64,000 nt of DNA from Dongia_A sp039808885 (GTDB lineage: Bacteria > Pseudomonadota > Alphaproteobacteria > Dongiales > Dongiaceae). The stretch's first letter is position 1, and every line of letters starts with the position of its first letter. Position numbers and translations under genes: made by a program. Under the pieces are notes generated by a model. The model did no database searches, was not told the DNA's origin, and saw nothing but the letters and a program-made list of their open reading frames with translations. The stretch is from the NCBI GenBank assembly GCA_039808885.1, contig JBDHTX010000008.1, positions 91,279 to 155,278 of the forward strand, read 5' to 3'. Of this stretch, positions 49,766 to 58,478 are shown in pieces.

Positions 49766-51985
49766 ATGCTGCGCCGGATTCACGCGCTGCCAGGCTTGAT
49801 CGCCGCCGTGGTGGTGTCGATATTGGCTTTGACCGGAGCGATCCTGGCCATCAATCCCGCCTTGGAATGGGCCGGTTCCTCGATCCCGCGCGCGGGCCAG
49901 GTCAGCGTGGCCGATCTGGCTCAAAGGGTGATCGAGCGCTATCCGGGCGTGGAACGGATGGTCCGAAAGCCGTCCGGTGCCATCGTCGTCTACTATTTCG
50001 ATGCGGAGGTCCCCGGCGCGGCTCTGGTGGATCCAAGGACGGGCGAGCAAATCGCGCCCTTCATGCCCTCCGGGATCACGCGTTGGGTAACGGATCTGCA
50101 CCGTTCCTTCCTGATGGGTGATGCCGGGCGCGCCGCGGCGGGGACCGGCGCATTGGCCATGCTGGTGCTGACCCTGTCCGGAGCCACGATGCTGGCGGCG
50201 CGCCTCGGTGGCTGGCGACAACTCTTCGGCCGGATCCGCGGCACCACAAGCCAGCGGCTGCACGCTCAATTCGGCCGAATCGCGGTTCTCGCGCTCCTGC
50301 TGACGGCGTTCACCGGTGGCTACATGTCTCTGACCACTTTTGGGATCATCCCCGACGGCATGGATGCCGAGCCGGCATTTCCATCGGCCGTGAGCGGCGG
50401 AGCGCCGATGGGCGTGCGCGAATTGGCCGCCCTCCAGGCGACCGACCTCACCGACCTGCGCGAGCTCGATTTTCCCTATTCGGGCGATTTGACCGATGTC
50501 TACACGCTGACGACCGCGCAGGGCATGGGCTATGTCGATCAGGCCACCGGCGAAATGCTGAGCTACCTGCCAAACGGCTTCTTGCGGCAGGTATACGAGA
50601 TGATCTTCATGCTGCACACCGGCGAGGGGCTGTGGTGGCTTGGCCTCGTTCTCGGCCTCGCGGCCCTCACCGTGCCGTTGATGACGGCGACCGGCATCGT
50701 GATCTGGTGGAAACGCCGGCGCGCGATGCCCGGCATCAAGGCCAATGTCAGAGCGGCAGTTGCCGATACGGTGATCCTGGTCGGCAGTGAGGGCAACAGC
50801 ACCTGGGGATTTGCGAAGTCGTTGCATGATGCGCTGACGGGGGCTGGGCACCGCGTCCACACCGTGCCGATGAACCAGTTCGCCGGCGGTTATCGCAGCG
50901 CCAGGCGCATGTTGATCCTCGCGGCCACCTATGGTGACGGAGCCGCCCCGTCCAGTGCGACGCAATTCCTCACGCGGCTGGAAAAAGTGAAAGTCGCCGC
51001 GGCGTTGCCGGTGGCCGTGCTCGGCTTCGGCGACCGGCAATTCCCAAAGTTCTGCCAGTTCGCAAAGGATGTCGAGGCAGCGCTCGCCGCACGGGGCTGG
51101 CCGCAATTGTGTCCGCTGCACACCGTCGACCGGCAGTCTGCGCAGGCGTTTTCCCGCTGGAGCGCGGAAATCGGCGCGCTTATCGGAACGGATGTGACGA
51201 TCGCGCACACGCCGGCGACCCCGCGCACCCTGTCACTTCAACTGGTGGAACGTGTGGAATATGGCACTGACGTGCAGGCGCCAATCGCCGTGCTCCGCTT
51301 CGTTCTGCCGCCGGACGCTTCGACCGGATTCTGGCGGCGCATTCGCGGCAATGGATTGCCGCGGTTCGAGGCCGGCGACCTGGTCGGCATTCTGCCGCCG
51401 GACAATCCGGTGCCGCGTTTCTACTCTCTTGCCACCTCGAAGCGCGATGGTGTTTTGGAAATCTGCGTCCGCAGACACCCCGGCGGCTTGTGTTCCGGCT
51501 ATCTCCATGCGCTGAAGCCGGGCGACAGGATCAATGCCTTCGTGCGGCGCAATCCCGAATTTCGTCCGACGGCGGGCGCGGCACCGGTGGTCCTGATAGG
51601 CGCCGGAACGGGGATCGGTCCGCTTGTGGGATTCATCCGGCGCAATGGCGAGCGCCGCCCGATGCACCTCTATTTCGGCGCCCGCGACCCGCAGTCCGAT
51701 TTTCTCTACGAGGCGGAGTTGAGGAAGTGGCTGGCCGACAAGCGCCTGACGAAGCTCAACACGGCATTCTCGCGCGCGACTGACCGCGCCTATGTGCAAG
51801 ATCGGATCGCGGCAGATGCGGAGGCGCTACGAGGCCTCATCGCACATGGCGCACAGATCATGGTCTGCGGCGGACGCCAGATGGCGCAGGCCCTCGCAAA
51901 GGTGCTGGAGGAGGTGGTGACGCCACTGGGACTGGATCTCGTGACACTGAAGGCACAGGGCAGGTATGTCGAAGATGTCTATTGA
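49766..51985 (+). CDS. PepSY-TM flavodoxin/ferredoxin-reductase fusion (trans-membrane electron transfer)
   Basis: This 739-residue protein is built of a PepSY-associated membrane part (about 1-320; helices near 8-29, 133-155, 175-198 and 290-315), a flavodoxin domain (about 330-470: LVGSEGNSTWGFAKSLHDAL, LAATYGDGAAPSSATQF, LGFGDRQFPKFC) and an FAD/NADP reductase (about 480-739: RFYSLATSKRDG, LIGAGTGIGPLVGFI, CGGRQMAQALAKVLEE). It would pass electrons from NAD(P)H through FAD and FMN to the periplasm. Domain order matches the cytochrome P450 reductase/sulfite reductase type. The next gene overlaps its end by 20 bases. Confidence 0.9.
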   Translation: MLRRIHALPGLIAAVVVSILALTGAILAINPALEWAGSSIPRAGQVSVADLAQRVIERYPGVERMVRKPSGAIVVYYFDAEVPGAALVDPRTGEQIAPFMPSGITRWVTDLHRSFLMGDAGRAAAGTGALAMLVLTLSGATMLAARLGGWRQLFGRIRGTTSQRLHAQFGRIAVLALLLTAFTGGYMSLTTFGIIPDGMDAEPAFPSAVSGGAPMGVRELAALQATDLTDLRELDFPYSGDLTDVYTLTTAQGMGYVDQATGEMLSYLPNGFLRQVYEMIFMLHTGEGLWWLGLVLGLAALTVPLMTATGIVIWWKRRRAMPGIKANVRAAVADTVILVGSEGNSTWGFAKSLHDALTGAGHRVHTVPMNQFAGGYRSARRMLILAATYGDGAAPSSATQFLTRLEKVKVAAALPVAVLGFGDRQFPKFCQFAKDVEAALAARGWPQLCPLHTVDRQSAQAFSRWSAEIGALIGTDVTIAHTPATPRTLSLQLVERVEYGTDVQAPIAVLRFVLPPDASTGFWRRIRGNGLPRFEAGDLVGILPPDNPVPRFYSLATSKRDGVLEICVRRHPGGLCSGYLHALKPGDRINAFVRRNPEFRPTAGAAPVVLIGAGTGIGPLVGFIRRNGERRPMHLYFGARDPQSDFLYEAELRKWLADKRLTKLNTAFSRATDRAYVQDRIAADAEALRGLIAHGAQIMVCGGRQMAQALAKVLEEVVTPLGLDLVTLKAQGRYVEDVY

Positions 51986-52940
51986 GCCGTCGAGCGACTC
52001 ATCGCTGCGCGGTTGCAGCATCAGCGGGGCAACCATGGGAACCCGCTACTCGGCCCGCTTTTTCGCGGGGCCGATCAGCGAGGCCCTGGTTAGGGCCGAG
52101 CTCTTCGCGGCAGTCGATGCCGTCGATCGTCAGATGTCCACCTGGAAGCCGGACTCGGATCTGTCGCGTCTCAACGCGGCGCCCGTCGATCAGTGGGTGC
52201 GGGTGCCTCCCGAATTGGCGATCGTGCTCGCCGAGGCATTGCGGATCGGCCGCGAGTCCGGCGGCGCTTTCGATATTGCGGTGGGCGATCTGGTGAATGA
52301 CTGGGGTTTCGGCCCCGGAGAACCGCGCGATCATTTGGCGCGTCTGTCGGGCTTAGCCACTTCTCGAAGGTACTCGGCGGCGGATAGCATCGAATTCGAC
52401 GAGACTGGGGAGTTCGTGCGCAAGCGCGTGCCCGTCAGCCTTGATCTCTCCGGAATAGCGAAGGGCTTCGGCGTCGACGAGTTGGCCCGCTCCCTGGAGC
52501 GACTGGGGATTGGATCATATCTGGTCGGCATCGATGGAGAGCTGCGCGCCCGCGGCCGGAAACCGAATGGCGAAGTGTGGATGGCAGCCGTCGAACGGCC
52601 GGATTACGGCCGGCGCGATGCGATGGGTGTGCTGGCGCTTTCGGACGTCTCCGTCGCGACCTCCGGCGACTATCGTCACTGGATCGAGTTCGAGGGCGCG
52701 AAGCTGTCCCACACGATGAACCCGCATCTGGGAGGGCCGCTGCGCAACCGGATCGCATCCGTCACCGTCCTTGCGGACACCTGCATGGACGCGGATGCCT
52801 GGGCGACCGCTCTGATGGTGATGGGCGAAAAGGCGGGGCCGGACTTCGCGCGTGCAAGGGGAATGGACGCACTGTTTGTCCTGCGTGAGACGGGCCATCT
52901 GACGGAGCTTGGGGTCGGAAAATTCGGCTCCGACCGATGA
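51966..52940 (+). CDS. apbE: FAD:protein FMN transferase (ApbE)
   Basis: This 324-residue protein has GATMGTRYSARFF at the start, later DLSGIAKGFGVDELARSLERLG, LVGIDGELRARG, SVATSGDYRHW and HTMNPHLGGPL, all standard ApbE motifs. It attaches FMN to a Thr or Ser of a partner. Unlike most Gram-negative ApbE proteins it lacks a signal peptide, and an in-frame TGA at 51948 excludes a longer start. Overlaps the flavoreductase gene by 20 bases. The likely target is the DUF2271 protein encoded upstream, but see the localisation problem. Confidence 0.9.
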   Translation: MSKMSIEPSSDSSLRGCSISGATMGTRYSARFFAGPISEALVRAELFAAVDAVDRQMSTWKPDSDLSRLNAAPVDQWVRVPPELAIVLAEALRIGRESGGAFDIAVGDLVNDWGFGPGEPRDHLARLSGLATSRRYSAADSIEFDETGEFVRKRVPVSLDLSGIAKGFGVDELARSLERLGIGSYLVGIDGELRARGRKPNGEVWMAAVERPDYGRRDAMGVLALSDVSVATSGDYRHWIEFEGAKLSHTMNPHLGGPLRNRIASVTVLADTCMDADAWATALMVMGEKAGPDFARARGMDALFVLRETGHLTELGVGKFGSDR

Positions 52941-53002
52941 ACCGACCGCCTTCACCACTCTAGAATGTCGAGGCTGGTAATCTGGCCAGATTGGTCCAGG
53001 AA

Positions 53003-53079
53003 TGGCGCGCCCGAAGAGATTCGAACTCCTAACCTTCTGATCCGTAGTCAGATGCTCTATCCAATTGAGCTACGGGCGC
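53003..53079 (-). tRNA. tRNA-Arg (ACG)
   Basis: The minus strand folds as a cloverleaf: acceptor GCGCCCG pairs with CGGGCGC, followed by discriminator G and an encoded CCA. The anticodon arm TCTGA-CTACGGA-TCAGA gives anticodon ACG (wobble inosine). The T arm contains GTTCGAATC. Length 77 bases. Confidence 0.95.
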
Positions 53080-53442
53080 GCGGGGCCTTGGAGGCCGGGC
53101 GAGCGGGCCGGCCGGCCGGCTCGCGGGGGCGGAACCTATAGAAGCGGGCCGCGACTTGCAAGTGGGGGCGCGGGGGGGGCCGCTGTCCAGCCCCCGGGCC
53201 GGTATTCCCGCGCCAACCGATGGTTCCAGCCGCCGGGTCAGCCGGGGCGCGCTAGGCAAGACCTGCCGGCCCTGCGGTTTCCCTGCAACGCTGCCGGCCA
53301 CACTTGTGGTTTCGCGGTCCCTATCCACCCCCGCCAAGGGGCTATCCCGGTTGATTCTTGGGTCAAAAGCTGTCAAGAAACCAAGCAGGGAATTAAGGAC
53401 CGGCTGCGGGATGGGCGGTCAATCATTGGGGTCCAGGCTAAA
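53080..53442. other. GC-rich intergenic region
   Basis: These 363 bases lie between the tRNA gene and the OmpA-like lipoprotein gene. They contain a G run (GGGGGGGG near 53170) and no recognised gene. A stretch of lower GC from about 53350 to 53440 probably holds the lipoprotein promoter, though no clear -35/-10 pair stands out. Confidence 0.45.
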
Positions 53443-54540
53443 ATGAAAAAACTCAGCCTTTTTGCGGTGTTGGCCGCAACCCTGGCGCTGGGCGCCTGCG
53501 AATTCACGCAGAATGCCGTAGGTCCCTCGGTCTCGGGTGCGCCGGTCGGTACCGTGCCTGCCCCCACCCCCGTCGGCGCCCCGGTCCAGCCGGTGCAGAT
53601 CGCGCCGCTCGACGTGTCGCAGCCCGGCATCGCCACCGGCACCCTGGTGGGCGAGCGGGTGATCCAGTTCCGCAACGATCTGACCCGCCTGCAGCAGGCG
53701 ACCGCCGAGCAGATCCAGCGCCACCAGCAATTGCGCGGCGACGCCGAGGCCAACGCCAACGCCTACCAGACCACCGTCGGCGCCATCAACGCCAAGCTCC
53801 AGGTCGGCACCACCCCGGGCAACCCGGGCGTGATCGACGCCTGGCGCCGGGCCCAGGGCCAGCTGCAGCTGGTCGGCGCCGATCTCGACCAGATGAACGC
53901 GCTGTCCAACAACGCGGCGACCAACGCGGCCTTCGCCGCCTATCTGCTGGAATCGATCCGCGCGTCCTACTCGGTCTATGGCGCGGTCGAGGAAGACCAC
54001 CGCCAGCTGCGCATCCTGGAAGACGCCACCAGCCAGACTTCCGTTTCCATCGACCGGCTGCTGACCCAGCTTTCCGACGACATCTCGCGCCACAACCATT
54101 TCCTCGGCATCGAGCGCGCCAACCTGACCCAGATGGCGCTGGCGGTGAACAACGGCGAGTATTACGGCACCACGCTCGCCGGCCAGGCGATCATGCCCGC
54201 CGCCATCCCGACCGCCCCGCCGGGCGCCGGCCTGGTCAGCGGCCGCCCGCTGGTCGTCATCCGCTTTGACCGCTCCGACGTGAAGTATGAGCAGGCGCTG
54301 TATCAGGCCGCCAACGCCGCCTTGGCGCGCCGGCCGAACGCCGCCTTCGATCTGGTCGCCGTGGCGCCTGCCGTCGGCACCCCGGCCCAGGTGGCGCTCA
54401 ATTCCGACATCGCCCGCACCAACGCGGACAAGGTGATGCGCTCGCTGCTGAACATGGGCCTGCCGGCCGACCGCATCAGCCTGTCCCAGGTGACCGATCC
54501 GAACGTGCAGACCAACGAAGTACACCTCTACGTCCGCTAG
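53443..54540 (+). CDS. OmpA-like lipoprotein with coiled-coil middle
   Basis: This 365-residue protein has lipobox LALGAC (C19). A Pro/Val-rich stretch follows (about 25-60), then a helical, Gln-rich region (about 75-235) and an OmpA-like C-terminus (about 265-365): VVIRFDRSDVKYEQALYQAANAAL and ARTNADKVMRSLLNMGLP. The last part may bind peptidoglycan. Likely an envelope tether; no closer family is recognised. A strong hairpin follows the gene. Confidence 0.8.
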   Translation: MKKLSLFAVLAATLALGACEFTQNAVGPSVSGAPVGTVPAPTPVGAPVQPVQIAPLDVSQPGIATGTLVGERVIQFRNDLTRLQQATAEQIQRHQQLRGDAEANANAYQTTVGAINAKLQVGTTPGNPGVIDAWRRAQGQLQLVGADLDQMNALSNNAATNAAFAAYLLESIRASYSVYGAVEEDHRQLRILEDATSQTSVSIDRLLTQLSDDISRHNHFLGIERANLTQMALAVNNGEYYGTTLAGQAIMPAAIPTAPPGAGLVSGRPLVVIRFDRSDVKYEQALYQAANAALARRPNAAFDLVAVAPAVGTPAQVALNSDIARTNADKVMRSLLNMGLPADRISLSQVTDPNVQTNEVHLYVR

Positions 54541-54556
54541 ATAACCTCTTTTCGAG

Positions 54557-54599
54557 ACGGCCGGCCGGGCAGCGCCATTGGGCTGACTGGGCCGGCCGT
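54557..54599 (+). terminator. Terminator hairpin after the lipoprotein gene
   Basis: ACGGCCGGCC (54557-54566) pairs perfectly with GGCCGGCCGT (54590-54599), followed by TTCTCATTTT. Placed 17 bases past the stop, with a T-rich tail, it fits an intrinsic terminator. Confidence 0.75.
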
Positions 54600-54687
54600 T
54601 TCTCATTTTGGGCAAATCCAAGCCGGCGCCGGCTGCGTAGAGCGGCAAAGGGGCGTAGACTGCGCCCCATCCGGCGGAGGCTGACCC

Positions 54688-55146
54688 ATGACGCCCAGAC
54701 CGCATGCGCTCCTCAGTTGCTTCGCCCAGCTTCTGCTGGTGTTCCTGGTCCTCCTCGCCGGGTCCCTGCCGGCGCGGGCCGAGGAGCCGATCCCGCCCGC
54801 CGACGCGGCGGCGATCCGGCAGGTGATCCAGGGCCAGCTCGACGCCTTCCAGCATGACGACTGGAACACCGCCTTCGGCTATGCCGCGCCCACCATCCAG
54901 ACCAAGTTCGTCAGCCCCGAGATCTTCAGCCAGATGGTGACCGGCGGCTACCAGCCGGTCTATCGCGCCAAGATGGTCGAGTTCCGCGAGCTGAAGGCGA
55001 GCGAGTTCGGCCCCACCCAGGAGCTGTTCCTGATCGGGCCCGACGGCCTCTCCTACCTTGCCTATTACACGATGGAGCGGCAGCCGGACGGCACCTGGCG
55101 CATCAACGGCTGCTATCTGGTGCGCGGCACCGACCAGAGCGTCTGA
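54688..55146 (+). CDS. Exported DUF4864 protein
   Basis: This 152-residue protein has a signal peptide (LLLVFLVLLAGSLPARA) and a single DUF4864 domain: IRQVIQGQLDAFQHDDWNTAFGYAAPTIQTKF, later VYRAKMVEFRELK, and a final WRINGCYLVR. The fold is NTF2-like; function unknown. Common as a lone gene in Alphaproteobacteria. Confidence 0.82.
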   Translation: MTPRPHALLSCFAQLLLVFLVLLAGSLPARAEEPIPPADAAAIRQVIQGQLDAFQHDDWNTAFGYAAPTIQTKFVSPEIFSQMVTGGYQPVYRAKMVEFRELKASEFGPTQELFLIGPDGLSYLAYYTMERQPDGTWRINGCYLVRGTDQSV

Positions 55147-55244
55147 ACGCCGCGCCGCGGCGACTTATCCCCGGCTTTCGCGCCGCCCGCCCTTCGGCCA
55201 GCTTGCCGGGTGCCCGGGGGCGCGCTAAGGGAAACCGAGCTTGG

Positions 55245-55290
55245 CTTCAGTCGTTCCGGGCTTCATTCGTTCCGGGTTTCATTCGTTCCG
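55245..55290 (+). repeat. Three-copy 16-bp tandem repeat upstream of gpt
   Basis: CTTCAGTCGTTCCGGG, CTTCATTCGTTCCGGG and TTTCATTCGTTCCG follow each other directly with a 16-bp period, ending 15 bases before the xanthine phosphoribosyltransferase start. A replication-slippage array within the leader. Confidence 0.8.
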
Positions 55291-55305
55291 CTGGGGGTTT
55301 CGCGC

Positions 55306-55800
55306 ATGTCCGCCACCTATCAGAAGACCTTCCCGGTCAGCTGGGAAGAACTGCACCGCACCGCCAAGGCGCTGGCCTGGCGCCTGATCGGCCAGGGGCC
55401 GACCGGCGGGCAGTGGGAGGGCATCGTCGCCGTCACCCGCGGCGGCCTGGTGCCGGCGGCGATCATCGCCCGCGAGCTCGACATCCGCCTGATCGACACC
55501 GTCTGCATGACCAGCTATTCCGACGACCACGCCCAGGGCGAGATCAAGCTGTTGAAGGGCGTCACCGGCGACGGCACCGGCTGGCTCATCATCGACGATC
55601 TGGTGGACACCGGTAAGACCGCGAAATACGTGCGCGACCTGCTGCCCAAGGCGCATTTCGCGACGATCTACGCCAAGCCCGCCGGCAAGCCGGTGGTCGA
55701 CACCTTCGTCACCGAGGTCAGCCAGGACACCTGGATCTATTTCCCCTGGGACATCGAGCCGCAATTCGTCCAGCCGATCGCGAAGCTGAGCCAGCGGTAG
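55306..55800 (+). CDS. gpt: Xanthine-guanine phosphoribosyltransferase
   Basis: This 164-residue protein has the PRPP loop WLIIDDLVDTGKTAKYV and TRGGLVPAAIIARELDIRLIDTV, the usual Gpt pattern, with YFPWDIEP near the C-terminus. It salvages xanthine and guanine as nucleotides. ATG 55306 (MSATYQKTFPVSWEEL) matches the family start; upstream in-frame sequence is the tandem repeat. Confidence 0.92.
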   Translation: MSATYQKTFPVSWEELHRTAKALAWRLIGQGPTGGQWEGIVAVTRGGLVPAAIIARELDIRLIDTVCMTSYSDDHAQGEIKLLKGVTGDGTGWLIIDDLVDTGKTAKYVRDLLPKAHFATIYAKPAGKPVVDTFVTEVSQDTWIYFPWDIEPQFVQPIAKLSQR

Positions 55801-55814
55801 CGCGGCGCACGTCG

Positions 55815-55925
55815 TCCCCTCCACCAGAATGGGGGAGGGTTAGGGAGGGGGCCGAGGCGCCCCGCTGTCCCATAATCTTCGCTCCGCGCCCCCCCCCCGG
55901 CCCTCCCCCGCCTCGGGGGAGGGTT
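55815..55925. repeat. G/C-tract intergenic repeat
   Basis: CCCCTCCACCAGAATGGGGG near the left end and CCCTCCCCCGCCTCGGGGGA near the right end enclose hairpins and a long C run. The type is similar in style to 20206-20394. Lies between the convergent gpt and GH19-like genes. Confidence 0.6.
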
Positions 55926-55934
55926 GATTGCGCT

Positions 55935-56492
55935 TCACGTCGTATAGCTGATCGCCGCGTAATAGGCCTTGCCGTAGGCGGCGATGGCGTTGGCCTTGTC
56001 GAGGCCGTTGATGATGCGCCGGGCGTTGACCCAGTCTTCCGTGGCGCCGTCGAAGTAGTTCGCCAGCTTCTTGCCGGTGAAGCTGCCGCGGGTCATGCCT
56101 TCGAACATGACGATCGCGGCGTAGTCGGGCCGCAGCGCCAAGTCGGCGTCCTTCACCAGATCGGCGCCGCAGAACTTCGACATCGCCGCGTAATTGTCCT
56201 TCCAGGTCAGCTGCACGTAGCCGCGGCCGTAATAGGTCTGCCCCGTCACCGGATCGGGAACGCCGTACGGGCGGCCCTTGCCGCGGCCGTATTCGCGGAT
56301 CGGCTGCATGGTGCGGTCGGTCTCGTGATGCGCCGTCGCCAGCATGTAGGCGAGCCAGCGGTCGTCCTTTTTCGCGTAGGCTTTTTCCCAGCCGTCGAGG
56401 ATGGCGGTGAGGCCGTCGACCTGGGACTGCTTCAGCTTGCCGTCGAACAGGGTCTTGCGCACCTGGTCGAAGAAGAAGGGCCGGTTGATCAT
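55935..56492 (-). CDS. GH19-like chitinase/lysozyme-fold protein
   Basis: This 185-residue protein has WLAYMLATAHHETDRTMQPIREYG with the catalytic Glu, and YYGRGYVQLTWKDNYAAMSKFCG, the classic GH19/endolysin stretch. No signal peptide is visible. Proteins of this size are often phage endolysins or their domesticated descendants, but no holin or other phage gene is beside it. Confidence 0.8.
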   Translation of the reverse strand: MINRPFFFDQVRKTLFDGKLKQSQVDGLTAILDGWEKAYAKKDDRWLAYMLATAHHETDRTMQPIREYGRGKGRPYGVPDPVTGQTYYGRGYVQLTWKDNYAAMSKFCGADLVKDADLALRPDYAAIVMFEGMTRGSFTGKKLANYFDGATEDWVNARRIINGLDKANAIAAYGKAYYAAISYTT

Positions 56493-56564
56493 CTCGTCCT
56501 CCCGCGCGCGAGGTGGATGGGAATTGCCTGGAACATCGGGCGGCCTGCCTGCGCCGCGGCGGCA

Positions 56565-57500
56565 CTATAGCAGATCGCCGAGCATGTCCGGCCGCAGATT
56601 GCCGCCGCACAGGATGGTGGCGACCGGCGCATCCGCGCGCGGAGCGTCCAGGATCGCGGCAAGGCCGGCCGCACCCGAAGGCTCCACCGCCACGCCGGCA
56701 TGGCGGAACAGCAGGCGCATCGCCTCCACCATCCGCGCCTCGCTCACCGTCACCATGTCATCGACGCGGTCGAGCATGAAATCGACCGCGACGTCGACCG
56801 GCAGGCGCACGGCGAGGCCGTCGGCGATGGTGTCGGCGCGCTCCGTCGTCACCACCTTGCGCGCGCGCCAGGAGAGCAGCATCGAGGGCGCCGCCTCCGG
56901 CACCACGCCGATGATGCGCAGCTCCGGCGCGTATGCTTTGGTCCAGGCGGCGATGCCGGAAATCAGCGCGCCATTGCCGACGGGGACATAGATCGCCGCC
57001 GGGCGGGTCGCCGATCTCAGCAGCTCCAGCGCGATGGTGCCGGCGCCCTCGGCGATGGCCGGTTCGCGCCCGTCTTCGAGGAAGGCGGCGCCCGTCGCGC
57101 GCGCCAGGTCCGCCGCATGCGCTTTCGCGGCGTCGAAATCATGGCCCTTCAGCACCACCTCGGCGCCGAAATTGCGCATCGCTTCGACCTTCAGCGGATT
57201 GGCGTTCTCCGCCGCGACCACCGTGACCTTGAGCCCGGCGCGCGTGCCGCAATAGGCGGCCCCTTGCCCGAAATTCCCCGCCGAGGCGGTGACGATGCGG
57301 GCGCCTGGCTTGCATTGATGCGCGAACCAGGAATTGCCGCGGCCCTTGAAGCAGCGGATCGGGTTCAGCGTCTCCACCTTCAGCAGCACCGGCCGCCCGA
57401 TTTCGCGCGCCAGGCCGTCGCAGAGGAATTGCGGCGTGTCCTTGAACACCGGGTCGATGGCGGCATGGGCCGCCGCGATGCGCGCGGGCGAGATCTCCAT
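56565..57500 (-). CDS. Threonine dehydratase-like PLP enzyme
   Basis: This 311-residue fold-type II PLP enzyme has Lys K52 in IRCFKGRGNSWFAHQ, the phosphate-binding VPVGNGALISGIAAW and TASAGNFGQGAAYCG. Short form without an ACT domain, so catabolic threonine/serine dehydratase, racemase or 3-hydroxyaspartate dehydratase activity are all possible. It is 8 bases downstream of panC on the same strand... its ATG lies just before the panC stop region in map order, so the genes are separate but close. Confidence 0.82.
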   Translation of the reverse strand: MEISPARIAAAHAAIDPVFKDTPQFLCDGLAREIGRPVLLKVETLNPIRCFKGRGNSWFAHQCKPGARIVTASAGNFGQGAAYCGTRAGLKVTVVAAENANPLKVEAMRNFGAEVVLKGHDFDAAKAHAADLARATGAAFLEDGREPAIAEGAGTIALELLRSATRPAAIYVPVGNGALISGIAAWTKAYAPELRIIGVVPEAAPSMLLSWRARKVVTTERADTIADGLAVRLPVDVAVDFMLDRVDDMVTVSEARMVEAMRLLFRHAGVAVEPSGAAGLAAILDAPRADAPVATILCGGNLRPDMLGDLL

Positions 57501-57508
57501 GGCGCGCC

Positions 57509-58351
57509 TCAGATCACCGGCCAGTTGTCGATCAGGCGCGTCTTGTCGATGAAGGCGGCGACGAACAGGCGGGCCGGCGGGCGGGCGATGGCGATGGGCT
57601 GCAAGGTCTGCTCGTCGCAGAGCTCGAGATAGTCGATGCGGTCGAAGCCCGCCTTGTGCAGGCGGCTCTTGGCGCCGGGCAGGATGGTGGCGGCCGGGTT
57701 GCCGGCGCGCAGCTCCGCCACCGTCTCCTGCATGATCTGCGGCAGGGCGCCCGCCATCCTGCGCTGGGCCGGCGACAGATAGGCGTTGCGCGACGACATG
57801 GCGAGGCCGTCGGATTCGCGGATCGTCGGCACCCCGACGATCGCCACCGGGATGTTGAGGTCACGCACCAGGCGGCGGATCACCTGCAATTGCTGGAAAT
57901 CCTTCTCGCCGAAATAGGCGCGATCAGGCAGCGATTGCAGCAGCAGCTTGGTGACGACCGTGGCGACGCCGCCGAAGAAATGCGGGCGCGTCAGGCCGCA
58001 GAGCGTCTGGGTCAGGCCGCCGACCGCGACGCTGGTGGAGAAGTTCTCCGGATACATCTCCTCCAGGTCGGGGGCGAAGAGCAGGTCGACGCCGACCTTT
58101 TCCAGCATCGCCGCATCCGCCACCTCGTCGCGCGGATAGGCGGCGAAGTCCTCGCGCGGCCCGAACTGCTTGGGGTTGACGAAGAGCGTGGCGATGACCC
58201 GCACATTGTCGAGCTTGGCCGAGCGCGCCAGGGTCAGATGCCCGTCATGCAGCGCGCCCATGGTCGGCACCAGGCCGATGCTGGCATGCGCGGCGCGATA
58301 TTGCGCCGTCCTGGCGCGCAGGTCGGCGACCTTGCGGACGATCTCAAGCAC
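57509..58351 (-). CDS. panC: Pantothenate synthetase
   Basis: This 280-residue enzyme has VPTMGALHDGHLTLARSAK, FVNPKQFGPREDFAAYPR, YFGEKDFQQLQVIRRLVRDL and SSRNAYLSPAQRR, the full PanC set. It joins pantoate and beta-alanine with ATP. The ATG at 58351 is followed upstream by a four-copy 10-bp repeat and then panB, so the two pantothenate genes probably share a transcript. Confidence 0.95.
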   Translation of the reverse strand: MLEIVRKVADLRARTAQYRAAHASIGLVPTMGALHDGHLTLARSAKLDNVRVIATLFVNPKQFGPREDFAAYPRDEVADAAMLEKVGVDLLFAPDLEEMYPENFSTSVAVGGLTQTLCGLTRPHFFGGVATVVTKLLLQSLPDRAYFGEKDFQQLQVIRRLVRDLNIPVAIVGVPTIRESDGLAMSSRNAYLSPAQRRMAGALPQIMQETVAELRAGNPAATILPGAKSRLHKAGFDRIDYLELCDEQTLQPIAIARPPARLFVAAFIDKTRLIDNWPVI

Positions 58352-58400
58352 GCTGCAGCAACCGCGTCGACGACGACATCAGCCCCCACCCCGACCCAGG

Positions 58401-58440
58401 AAACCGGCGAAAACCGGCGAAAACCGGCGAAAACCGGCGC
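58401..58440. repeat. Four-copy 10-bp tandem repeat between panB and panC
   Basis: AAACCGGCGA is repeated four times without a gap (last base C in the fourth copy). It sits in the short gap between panB and panC and might vary in copy number. Confidence 0.9.
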
Positions 58441-58478
58441 AAGGGTGATGCGGCCGCCCGCGCCGTGTCAAGAAAGGC

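Noticed and set aside
56489..56570. Prophage attachment site near the GH19-like gene
   Set aside because: No duplicated tRNA end, integrase or other phage gene was found in the window.
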